The notes beneath the pieces were generated by a model, which saw nothing but the letters and a program-made list of their open reading frames with translations, had not been told where the DNA came from and did no database searches. Positions 32,047 through 41,306 of a stretch of 64,000 bases of DNA are shown piece by piece (position 1 is the first letter of the stretch; the number at the start of each line of letters is the position of its first letter). A program made the translations under genes and the position numbers. This DNA is from Bryoerythrophyllum caledonicum (taxonomy: Eukaryota > Streptophyta > Bryopsida > Pottiales > Pottiaceae): NCBI GenBank assembly GCA_963971425.1, contig OZ020515.1:32933856-32997855 (forward strand), read 5' to 3'.

Positions 32047-33060
32047 TAGATAGATTAGAACGTTGGCTTTCCAACAAGCTCAAGAACGTGTGGATCGAAG
32101 CTGTGACAACGAAGATACGGGCGGCGGAGCGAGGACGACCAGCTGGAGGATCGGTGGCGGATCTCATACGGCCTCAGGTTTTCCCTTGTCAGTAGCGAAG
32201 TTCTTGTCTAATCAAGCTAAGATTTCAGGACTAGATAGATTAGAGTCTTGGCTTTCCAACAAGATCAAGAACGTACGGATCGGAGCTCTGACGACGAAGA
32301 TACAAGCTGGGGAGCGAGGACGACCAGCTGGAGGAGCGGCGGCGGATCTCACTTGGCCTCCTCAGATTTTCCTTGTCAGTCGCAGAGTTCTTGTCCGATC
32401 AAGCTAAGAGTTTAGGACTAGATAGATTAGAGCGTTAGCTTTTCAACAAGATCAAGAACGTACGGATTGGAGCTGCGACGACGAAGATACGGGCGGTGGA
32501 GCAAGGACGACCAGCTGGAGGATCGGTGGCGGATCTCATACGGCCTCAGATTTTCCCTCGTCAGTAGCGGAGTTCTTGTCCAATCAAGCTAAGATTTTAA
32601 GACTAGATAGATTAGAGCGTTGGCTTTTCAACAAGATCAAGAACGTACGGATTGGAGCTGTGACAACAAAGATACGGGCGGCGGAGCAAGGACGACCAGC
32701 TGGAGGATCGGTGGCGGATCTCATACGGCCTCAGGTTTTCCCTCGTCTGTAGAGGAGTTCTTGTCCAATCGCGCTAAGATTTTAGGACTAGATAGATTAG
32801 AGCGTTGGCTTTCCAACAAGATTAAAAACGTACGGATCGAAGTTGTGACGACGAAGATACGAGCTGCAGAGCGAGGATGACCAGCTGGAGGAGCGGCGGC
32901 GGATCTCACTTGGCCTCCTCAGATTTCCCTTTGTCTGTCGCAGAGTTCTTGTCTGATCAAGCTAAGATTTTAGGACTAGATAGATTAAAGCGTTGGCTTT
33001 CCAACAAGATCAAGAACATATGGATCGGAGTTGTGACGACGAAGATACGGGCTGTGGAGT
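32047..33060 (+). repeat. Tandem repeat, 185-188-bp unit, about 5.5 copies
   Basis: The word TAGATAGATTAGA recurs at 32047, 32232, 32419, 32604, 32789 and 32977. Each unit includes TTGGCTTTCCAACAAGAT, GACGACGAAGATACG and GACCAGCTGGAGGA. Two alternative versions of the second half alternate (GGATCGGTGGCGGATC and GGAGCGGCGGCGGATC), suggesting higher-order duplication. Open frames of 86-114 codons pass through because the unit is near a multiple of three. Confidence 0.9.
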
Positions 33061-33814
33061 GAAGAGCACCAAGAAGAGGAGGACGACCACAGCACAAGAA
33101 CGACCACGAACACGGCAGAGGGTGAATTGAGCTAGATAAGGGAGCCTTCTTCCTCTCCCAATTGATTCATTATCTTCTTGATTGCATGTGGAGAAGGAAC
33201 CCTAAATTTTCTAGTTACAAAAAATCACGCGGAAGCGCTGCCAAATTTTCACTAGGATTAGCGTTTGCTATCAACTCAACCAAACAATCGGTTTAATCTA
33301 CAATAGTAAGTGAAGGCAGCGGGAGGCTCATGCATGGTATAGTGTTTGAGTAGGGCCACTTGTGTGAATGCATGTGGTATACACGTGAATTGTGGTGCAC
33401 AATTTTGAATAAACATGTATGTTAAGTGTGCACTGCTGGTCGTTGGCTGTGAGTCCCGGATTGAGTCAACCGGTTAATTGAAGGCTGCCATCGTGTTAAG
33501 CAAGAAAAAATACTAAGATTACAAAAAACAAACGTAAAAAATCGGAGTCATAATCACGAAGATAATGAAGAATTAAACTTTTAACATAAAAAGAGGAGCC
33601 TGTCTGCTCGTTGCTGCTGTCAGGGTCACACTTGGGCCTGGAATTGGTGGTTAAGGTGCTAATCAAGTTCACAAGGCGAAATTGAACCTAATGGAGCTTT
33701 AAAACATTGGAAACGGAGCTGTGAGGCGGAATTTACGCTTGTCTAAAGGTTGGATTCAACCTAAGGCTGAATTCAGCCATCACATCACTAATTATTAATG
33801 AACCCTCTTAAGTG

Positions 33815-33935
33815 ACCACGCCTTGGGTCATCATGCTTGTATGAATGGTTAAGTATGTTTGCACAAGGGGCTGCATCCCATATGTAGGATCTTGTGTTCA
33901 AGATAAGCCACCCCATTAGGGGGCGGTTTATTTGG
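33815..33935 (+). repeat. tRNA-like segment (possible SINE-type pol III promoter)
   Basis: ATGGTTAAGTATG resembles an A box and TGTGTTCAAGATAAG resembles a B box about 50 bp later, followed by CCACCCCATTAGGGGGCGG. It is too diverged from a tRNA to be a tRNA gene. Confidence 0.3.
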
Positions 33936-34753
33936 CTCACACCAGTTGAAGGTGAAGAGATATTAGTTGAAGAAAAGAATGCAAGAAGAGAAGGACAAGC
34001 CAAAGCACATTTGGCATGACCATTGGGTAAAGTTATCAAAACTCATCTTGGAGGAGAAAAAACAGCATGAAGTAGAGAAGCTGCGATACAGCCGAGCCCA
34101 AGTGAGGAAGCCGTCTTCAGCCGGGCGCAACGAAGAATATGTTCGAGCTAATTTGGTTAGTTTTCACTCTATGTTTTTATGTCTTTCATGACAATCATTC
34201 CAAGCTTTGTAGACTGCCAGCAAAGTCAGATGATCACTGGTACTTGGAGAAACTTGCATCTATTCAGATTTAGTTTTGTCAGAAGTCCATTACAGCTCCT
34301 GATCTCAAAGGTTGTATAACTTTGCCATAGCGCAAATCAGGCCTTAAAGGGACTAGGTGCAGTCATCAAAACCGAGTTTGTGCTTGTTTTTAGTCATCTC
34401 GTTCAAATTCGTGACTGTACAGTCATCGAAACCAAGTTTGCGCTTGTTCTCAGTCATCTCGTTCAAATTTGTGACTCTGTTTAGTCATAGAGATGTCCGA
34501 CCAGGTTAACCCATCGTTTTTTGAGGACAGTTGACGGCAGCAGCTCATTCCTCAGCCCGCGAGACTGTGTTGAAGTTGGTCACATTTTCCAAGTCCAGTC
34601 CTTCCTGCACGTCTTGCTCGTTGCCTTGCAGAAGCCCGTGAAGTTTTGGTGATAACCCGACAACGTAGTAGATTCCTGCAATCGTGAGAGAAGCCTCATC
34701 AATTAGCACTAATCATGCAGCACTAACTAGGGAATGTAACATCTCCTGTGCAG

Positions 34754-35071
34754 GCCATTGAGCTGGAGAGAAGCCCAACTAGGGGTGAAATTGAAAGGGA
34801 GCTTGCACGGGTCAAATATGCCCCTCGAAGACTCATTCCGGGAAAGGAAACCTCCCCGAGTAGCCGAGTGTCTGATGCACAGCCAGAGCACGATAGTGAT
34901 TGGCGGAGATCCATTGAGAAGAACATTGAACGCATCATGCAGCACCTGCAGATTCCCGTTGTTACCCCCACGAAGGCAGCAAGTGAAAAGAGCAGCTCCA
35001 GCTCAGAGTCCACCCGCCCCGACACTTCACAAAAGGCAGATGACATTCACGAAAGTATCCTGGCACTACAG
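34754..35071 (+). pseudogene. TNPA-like gene, downstream exon
   Basis: Acceptor TCCTGTGCAG|GCCATT, donor CACTACAG|GTACGA. It reads AIELERSPTRGEIERELAR and later SIEKNIERIMQHLQIP, a helical, charged segment that may be a dimerisation coiled coil, then a Ser-rich tail. Open throughout. Confidence 0.55.
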
Positions 35072-35418
35072 GTACGAATAGCATTTTGATGTGTGTTGTG
35101 CCTTGGTTCTTGCAACATTCAATGTGCCTAGGATTTTGTGACTGTTTGTAGTCATTGATATGGAAAGAGTGACCAGGCTTTACTAGATGCAGTCATGAAT
35201 CTAGAAAACGTGATCAATATTAGTAATGAAGTTAGAATATGTGACTTCTCACAGTCACCAGTTTTGAATATATTACTATTCATAGTCATAGAATTTGAAT
35301 AAGTGACTAGAATGGTAAAGAAGGTGTGGCATTGTTAAACGGAATCACCAACATTGCTCATGATTGAAAGCAATGACTGAGAGGATCCCTATTGACATGT
35401 TGCCTCTTTACTTAATAG

Positions 35419-36023
35419 GGATTGCAGGAAGTAGGAGAGTGCGAATTGCAGCCTGCAGATCCGGATAAGGTAGTGGAGATTCCTGTAGTAGGTGATGTGA
35501 AGGACTCACAGACAGCGGGAACTTTGAACAACCCTGCAGGAGGCACTCCAGATTGTGGTGCAGTGACCGTGGCAGAGGCAGGAGGACGTGCCGCAGTTGT
35601 GTACTCAACTCGAAATTTGAGGGCTTCTAAGCCTACAAAGGAGGACACTCGCACCCAGAAGAAAATGCATTTGACAGAGGTTGAGAAGTTGAAGAAAAAC
35701 CACGATGACACAAAGAAGCAAAGGGCAATCCGGGGGAGCAAAGAGAAAGCTGAAAAGAGCAAGGAAGGCAACATTGAGAATCAGCAGAATGCAAAAGGGA
35801 AGAGGAAGAGAAACATGAACGCACAGGGGAGTGAACATGTATGTGTAGTCAACCTTGTATTTTCACATTTTTATTTCTGAAAGCACCAATTCAGTCCCAG
35901 CTGATCCCTGTTTTGTGTATTTTTTTACTTTTACAGGTTGTACAAGAAACCTCCGACCCCGAGTTGAAGAAGGGTGATCCTGTGAGATCGAAGAAAAACG
36001 TGAACGCACCAATGAGCTCAGCT
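35419..36023 (+). pseudogene. TNPA-like gene, two further exons
   Basis: Exon 35419-35838 (TTAATAG|GGATTG ... GAACAT|GTATGT) reads a Lys/Glu-rich segment with KKMHLTEVEKLKKNHDDTKK and KGKRKRNMNAQ (NLS-like). Exon 35937-36023 (TTTTACAG|GTTGTA ... TCAGCT|GTAAGT) reads VVQETSDPELKKGDPVRSKK and is a near-copy of the start of the next exon. Confidence 0.5.
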
Positions 36024-36318
36024 GTAAGTGCCATGAGCTACATCTTAGAATGTTGTGTCTTAGTTCTGTACAAATTCAGTATGCCAAGTTTGTGACTGTT
36101 TTTAGTCATTCATATGGAACGAGTGACCATGCTGGACTAGAGACAGTCATGAAGTTGGAATATATGACTGAGATTAGTAATGACGTTAGAATACGTGACT
36201 TCTCACAGTCATTGAATTTAAATAAGTGTCATGAGCCTTGGAGAAGTACATCTTTGTATCAAGGCAGCAATTCAGTCCCAACTAATCCTTGTATTGTGTG
36301 TATTTTTTTTTAATATAG

Positions 36319-36639
36319 GCTGTACAAGAAGGGGAGGACCTGGAGTTCAAGAAGGGTGACCCTGTGAGACTCAAGGGACTTGAAGAAGGGGAGGAGGATA
36401 AAGTTGTGGCATTCGGGAAAGTGCAGAATGTAGCTGGGGCTTTTCTACACGGAAAAACCATAATTGTAGGTACAGTGTCTGTAGAAGTGCTATAAAGCCT
36501 AGATGACGACTACAGTTTATTTGCTCCCGTAGATCTAGATGATCCTCCTGTGACCTTGGTAGGACAAGCAGTAGGGTACTTTGTACTGTGGCCCACGGAG
36601 TTCATGGACATTGATCTGTCCTTCTCCCAAGCAGTTTAG
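36319..36639 (+). pseudogene. TNPA-like gene, last exon (TNP1/En/Spm C-terminal domain)
   Basis: Acceptor TTTAATATAG|GCTGTA. It reads KKGDPVRLKGLEEG, VVAFGKVQNVAG and ends VGQAVGYFVLWPTEFMDID then TAG at 36637. The pattern GDxVxL...VAxGxV...G...V.V..AVGxxVxWP is that of the C-terminal domain of plant TNP1/PTTA-type CACTA proteins. One in-frame TAA (VEVL*SLDDDY, 36492) breaks it. Confidence 0.65.
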
Positions 36640-36739
36640 GCTGATCCCCTTCCAGTTGGAGTGCATCTTGTTTGAACACAAATTTTCTGTTTCAATGAAA
36701 TGTGTGAAAATCACTTGCATGACCTGACGCAGTGCTCAC

Positions 36740-37445
36740 AACCGCACGTTTGACTTGTAATAGTCAGCAGATCTCATTATCACCCTAATCTAAAACTGAA
36801 ATCTATGACTACACACAGTAAGAATGGCAGATTCGACTCCATGGCATATCTTTGCATTAGACTACAGACAGTCAAGTTCTAGTCAGATGCTTCCGATTTA
36901 ATATTGAAATTTCTCTCCCAGTAGTGAATGAAACTAGTATACTATGACTCCATGCAGTCATCAGATTATATGAGTGACTATGTGTAGTGAAGCATATTTG
37001 ACTTTACAGCGTCGTATTAGCTCACGTGAGTATGATGCAATACAGTCACAACCACATCACCTTACGTAGTAATCAAACCACTGCTATATTCTCAAAATAC
37101 CTCACTACAATTAGTCATGTCCATCTCATGATTTCAGCATTGGAGACTATGTATAGTCACTTCGATGTGGCTATACAGAGTCGTATTATCCCATTCATTC
37201 AGTCACTATTTACATATGGATGACTACGTGTAGTCATACATATATGACTATATAGACTCATATGGATCCAAGTCCCACTGCAGGTCCCGTTTTGAGGTCC
37301 CAAACACTGTGGAAACGCAGTATTGGGAACCAGAAGTGTCCGATATGACCCCTAGTCTGATTGCCCGAAGCAACTAAGTCAAAATGACTAGAAACAGTGC
37401 TAGTCACATTTTGGTTTATGCCCAACTGTAGTTATAAAACCTAGA
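36740..37445. repeat. Right subterminal repeats of the CACTA element
   Basis: Dense AGTCA/TGACT cores, including TGACTACGTGTAGTCA and ATATATGACTATATAG near 37220-37260, mirroring the left end. Confidence 0.7.
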
Positions 37446-37474
37446 CACATTGGGCTGGTTTTCTTGTAGTGCGA
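37446..37474 (-). repeat. CACTA right terminal inverted repeat and CGA duplication
   Basis: 37446-37471 is the reverse complement of the left 26-bp end; CGA follows at 37472-37474. Confidence 0.95.
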
Positions 37475-37607
37475 GTTCCTCCGGGTCTTCTCGGATTTCC
37501 GGTAGAACGCGGGTTAAGGGGGCCAGTGCAATTGCCGGCTCCTCGTCTCTCCGGCCGCGCCCGTCTCTGTCCGTCCACTTCTTCTTGGCCATCGGCACAG
37601 ACTTCAT
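37475..37607 (-). pseudogene. Gag-like protein copy D, N-terminal part
   Basis: Starts MKSVPMAKKKWTDRDGRG (second Met also possible) and reads through LTRVLPEIREDPEEL, where the CACTA element enters. It continues at 21113 with the segment before KYMGCEGLLEV. Its leader (about 37610-38100, minus strand) is homologous to that of the copy at 45.3 kb. Confidence 0.6.
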
Positions 37608-38130
37608 GGAATTAGACTATTACCTCACTATCTCTCGGGGTTGTCCCTACACGCACCGTCCTCACAAAAGCCCTCCCTAATGGACACACGTCCGTTCTAA
37701 CTGTCTGATTCTCCAAACCCTAACAGCAAGCGGTTCGGAAAATCGTAAGAGCGAGAGAGAAAGCGAGAGCAAAAAGAAAGAACAAGCCGAGGCACGGGAA
37801 CACAAAGTGAGAAGAAAGAGTATCCCTCCAAACCCCAACTTTAAGTAGTCGGACCGTTAGTACGGTATCATGATGACGGTTGACGGTGACAGTTCCGGCC
37901 GACAGTTCTGGATAACTACCTGACCCGGAATCCCGGTATTTGCTCCGGTTCCGTATTTGATAGTTTTAGGCTTAATAAGGGTTTGCAGACCGTCTCCTCC
38001 AACTTTATTCTTTCATCAAGACTATATGATGTTCCTTAGACCAAACTAGCGTAACTACTTAACTAATTATTTTGTTTTGGCCGGAATATAAGGGTAACTT
38101 CCGGCACCATGTGGGAACGGAGTCCCACAG
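37608..38130 (-). promoter_or_regulatory. Leader of gag copy D with element-end motif
   Basis: Ends (in gene orientation, begins) at TGTGGGACTCCGTTCCCACA, a 7-bp-stem hairpin, followed by TGGTGCCGGAAGTTACCC, which could be a primer-binding site. The same arrangement occurs at 45829-45848 and, altered, at 45087-45113. Leader and ACGG-rich spacer up to the ATG contain no gene. Confidence 0.45.
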
Positions 38131-40086
38131 TCTCCTTGGGGTACCCTGGGCTTTCCAGAGCAAGGCCATGGTGGCGGAGCTCCTGGGTAAGCTAATGAGC
38201 CAGTACGAGGGGCGCATTCGGGCGCATCCGGATGTCTGGACCACGTCAATCTATAGCGACACCTATGGTCTCCAGCCAGGGACGATCAAGGTGGTCGAGC
38301 GCGACGACAACATCTTGAAGAGGGAGTTCCTGTCAAAATAAAACCCTAAAGACGAGTACGTAATCAGCGACTTCGTCGATCCGGATGCAAGGTTATTAAT
38401 GGCATTCTTTAACCCTATATTCCACCCAGAGAAATCTAAACGGATAGTGGCCAAGCAAGCTAGCCTCGTACTGGGATTGATGAGAGGGAAGCTATCCGAA
38501 GATTGGGGAGCCATTATGGATGAGCAGATAGACCGCATGGTCAACAACCTGCCAAAAGCCTGGAAAACCCCAACAGCCCTCTCAACCTACGTAGCCCACA
38601 TGTACGCAAAGCAGAAGATGCTGAGTCCAGAGGAGCACGACGAGTACGACAACCTACGGAGCATTCAGTCATACGGAGGAATGGAAGCGGAAGAGGAGCA
38701 GGAAGTTTCAGAGGGCTCTGAGACGGAGAAGTCGTCGTCCCTTCTTCTCATCAGGAGATCCCAGAAGCGAAGTCGTTCAGTTCAGAAGACACCGGAAGCC
38801 GCCGGACCCAGCCAGCCTCCGGCATCCGTAGAGACTTAGAGTCATACCGAGGCACGACCACCCGAAGAAGCTGAATACAAACGATTCAAGACCGGGTCAG
38901 AACTGGGGTCGAATTGGGCCCCAAATATCATTGGCGACATTCCGGTGGATGTTTTCGAACTCTGCAAGCATATCGTCTGACGCACCAGGATCCAGGAAGG
39001 AGAAATCCAGGCACGGCATGCCATGATCCTGGCCATCATGGAAGAGGTAGGTACGGAGAACTCTGATGACCTCATTCCGTGACTCACGCGGATAAAGGCT
39101 AAGGAGAGCTCGATCAAGAAGCTCGAGCAGGAAAACGCCAACTTCACCCAGACCAACATCCGGCTCTGGAAGCAGGTGCACTAGGCGGAGGCCGTGTGAG
39201 ATGTAGTCCAACAAGCGAGAGTGGCGGCGGAAGCAAAGGTCTGGGCAACCACTCAAACCTTGACGAAGATTCGCACAGCTCTAGATTTTCCAGTAGACAC
39301 CGTCAACAAGGCTCTTCTCTACACTGAGAGTTTAGAGAAGAACGAGAAGCTCAACAGGGGACAGATCATCTGGTTTCTCCTGGACCACGGCCGAAAGATG
39401 AAGGGCACCTAGAGCAAGATGCAAGAGCTTGTGAAGAATCTGACTGCCGCAGCCCAACCGACACCAAAGGTTCCGATTCCGGAAGCAGCACTTAAGGCTC
39501 CAGACACAGCAGGTCCATCCGGAACCACTGCAGGGCCATTTGGATCTCCATCCGGATCGGTAGCCGGATCTCCGTCGAGACCTACAGCGGGCTCTTTACC
39601 CAGACCTACAGCCAGCACACCACGGATCCCTACCAAAGGCTTCAACGACCTCGTAGGGACTTCGGATTTCAACTCTCCAATGAGTTGGAATGGAGTGTCC
39701 TTCCCGAGCACCGAGAGTATACAGAAGTGACAGGAGATCCCTTGTAGATTTCGCCGTTGCCTTTCCGGATTCTGTCAGAGTCTCCCTCTCCGGTTCAACC
39801 GATGACGGCCCTTTTACCTGGGAGCTCTGCATTGATACCCATGGACGTCAGCCCCAACAGAAGCTTCCGAGACCTTCCAAATCTTCAAGTCCGGATAGCT
39901 GCTCCACCCGCCGGGACAGCAATAGCAAGAGATCCGGAAACGCCTTCCGGACCAATGGAGCAGGAGCCTGCCTCCGTCCCAGAACAGCAAGCTACCATTC
40001 CCGTATGTCCGAAAGCCAGCGCAGCACCAGCAGAGGTAACCCCTACGCGCCGAAGCAGTAGGAAGAAGAATCAGGTTACACCATAG
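38131..40086 (+). pseudogene. Gag-like protein copy C, 5'-truncated, many stops
   Basis: The frame begins inside the conserved region (LLGVPWAF, RIRAHPDVW), continues FFNPIFHPEKSKRIVAKQA, SPEEHDEYDNLRSIQSYGG, a coiled-coil region, LDFPVDTVNKALLYTESLEK and GQIIWFLLDHGRKMKGT, and ends in a Pro-rich tail with RRSSRKKNQVTP at 40086. In-frame stops at 38339, 38837, 38978, 39080, 39182, 39197 and 39410 include changes readable as TGG-to-TAG, CAG-to-TAG and CGA-to-TGA when compared with copies A and B. No start codon is present because its left part is replaced by the end of copy D. Confidence 0.6.
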
Positions 40087-40099
40087 ATAGGTCTTCTAG

Positions 40100-41301
40100 T
40101 CCTTTTAGTTTGATAGCGACTAACAATGGGGCTCAGGGTTGCATTCGGCTATTACACCATAGGCCAAAGAAAACCCTAAACTAGGTTTTTAGTTAGATCC
40201 GAGCAAATCGGATCTGAGATCCGGAAATTCCGAATCTGAGTTTTGAACTCCGGATTTCTAGGGATAAGATCCCTTTTACTTTTAGGATAGGATTTTCCGG
40301 ATTTCCAGCAGATAGGATAGGATTTTAGGTTCAGGAGTTAGTGGTTACTTAATAGATGAGCCTTAGTCGGCTCATTGTCTTGTTTTCTCTTTCATAAAGA
40401 GCATTTTTTGTTAGTATACTTTCTCTTCTTGAATCTATGGTAATGGAGTACCATTTTGTGGAGAGGGAATAAGATCCATTGTGGTTGATGCGTAGTGAAC
40501 TTAGTTCTTATGTGTGAAGTGTTGCAAGGGTTGCACCTAGTACAACCGGTTGGGGCTTGCTTTGGGAGATCGCTCGGAAGAGCTGAAGAAGAGGTAAGGT
40601 AGAGTCTGACGATCCACAGGGACCGGAAGTAGCCTGGAGGGGGAAGGAGGGTACTGCAGGGATAAGCCTGGTAGCTCCCAGGGCACGGAGAATCCGTGTG
40701 AACTCGGATTCCAGTTGCGGCCGGAATTTCCCCTTATGATAGAGGAAAAAGACTGAGGTGTATGTCTAGGAGGGAGTCTATGTGCAAATCTACCACACTC
40801 ATCCAATAGAACCACTGAGCATCAATCGGATTGTTGTTGTAGACCGGAAGAACCTTTGAGTGGTTGTATCCGGAAGGCCTTCCGGAAGATGTGAGAATGC
40901 AAATCCGGCAACAACAATCCAACTACCGGTTAGCGAAGTAGGAAGAGTGGGTGTCTAGCCACTTCAAGTCACAAGACAGTGGGGAATCCGGCCACTTACA
41001 CAAAATAGGACAGTGGTACCCGGCCACTCGGTTAAAATCTCCGGAAGAAAACTCCGTCTCAAACTGTCCGGAAATCTGGAAGGATCCGGAAGTTGAAAGA
41101 AGCGACATCCGGAATCCGGAAGGATCTGGATGAGTAGGTCGAGGGATGAATAGGAACGCTAATCGATAGAAAATAGAATGGTAGTAGTTAGTTGTACTTA
41201 TCATTTGAGAAAGGAACAATAGGTCTCAATGGGAACGAATTTAGAGCGGATACTCTGGATACATTTAGCTCCAATTACGTGCTATCCAGAGGAATACTCA
41301 C
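40100..41301 (-). repeat. Terminal block downstream of gag copy C
   Basis: Homologous to 17886-19120 in opposite orientation. It starts at the conserved motif AACAATGGGGCTCAGGGTTG (40123-40142) and ends GAGGAATACTCAC (41289-41301). It meets copy B tail to tail. Confidence 0.55.
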
Positions 41302-41306
41302 TCTAC

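Larger units (their letters stand above)
31079..33964 (+). mobile_element. Nested 2.9-kb non-coding insertion with 5-bp target duplication
   Basis: Flanked by AGTTG at 31074-31078 and 33965-33969. It starts TGAGCCGCAAAAACGGCTCA, in which TGAGCCG and CGGCTCA form a hairpin, and ends GAAGAGATATT. A 5-bp duplication fits an LTR element or another integrase-type insertion, but no LTR pair was found. It has no protein-coding frame except those running through the internal tandem repeat. A tRNA-like segment lies near the right end. Confidence 0.7.
30929..34155 (+). pseudogene. TNPA-like gene exon split by a nested insertion
   Basis: The exon begins after GCGCAG|GATATA and reads 50 codons to FHSILKGQL at 31078. 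It resumes at 33970 with KKRMQEEKDKPKHIWHDHW and ends at donor GCTAATTTG|GTTAGT (34155), 62 codons. Between the two halves lies an insertion flanked by AGTTG. Removing the insertion and one AGTTG restores the phase exactly. The peptide is charged, with a predicted helix (LILEEKKQHEVEKLRYSR). Confidence 0.7.
21114..37471. mobile_element. CACTA (En/Spm) DNA transposon, 16.36 kb
   Basis: Both ends carry the same 26-bp inverted repeat, perfect, beginning CACTACAAGAAAACC and continuing to AATGTG, flanked by CGA on both sides. Removing the element and one CGA rejoins a gag reading frame in phase. Subterminal regions are dense in AGTCATAT/ATATGACT motifs, the type of site bound by TNPA-like proteins. 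It contains a TNP2 transposase (minus strand, deleted) and a divergent TNP1/TNPA-like gene (plus strand, disrupted). This copy is probably non-autonomous now. Much of the interior is intron and AGTCA-rich spacer, with a 2.9-kb nested insertion. Confidence 0.95.

Noticed and set aside
32063-33062. Repeat-containing proteins of 61-114 aa
   Set aside because: They result from a tandem repeat with unit length near a multiple of three, with no conserved start and differing frames between units.
33815-33935. tRNA gene
   Set aside because: Only A-box-like and B-box-like words are present; no cloverleaf could be drawn.
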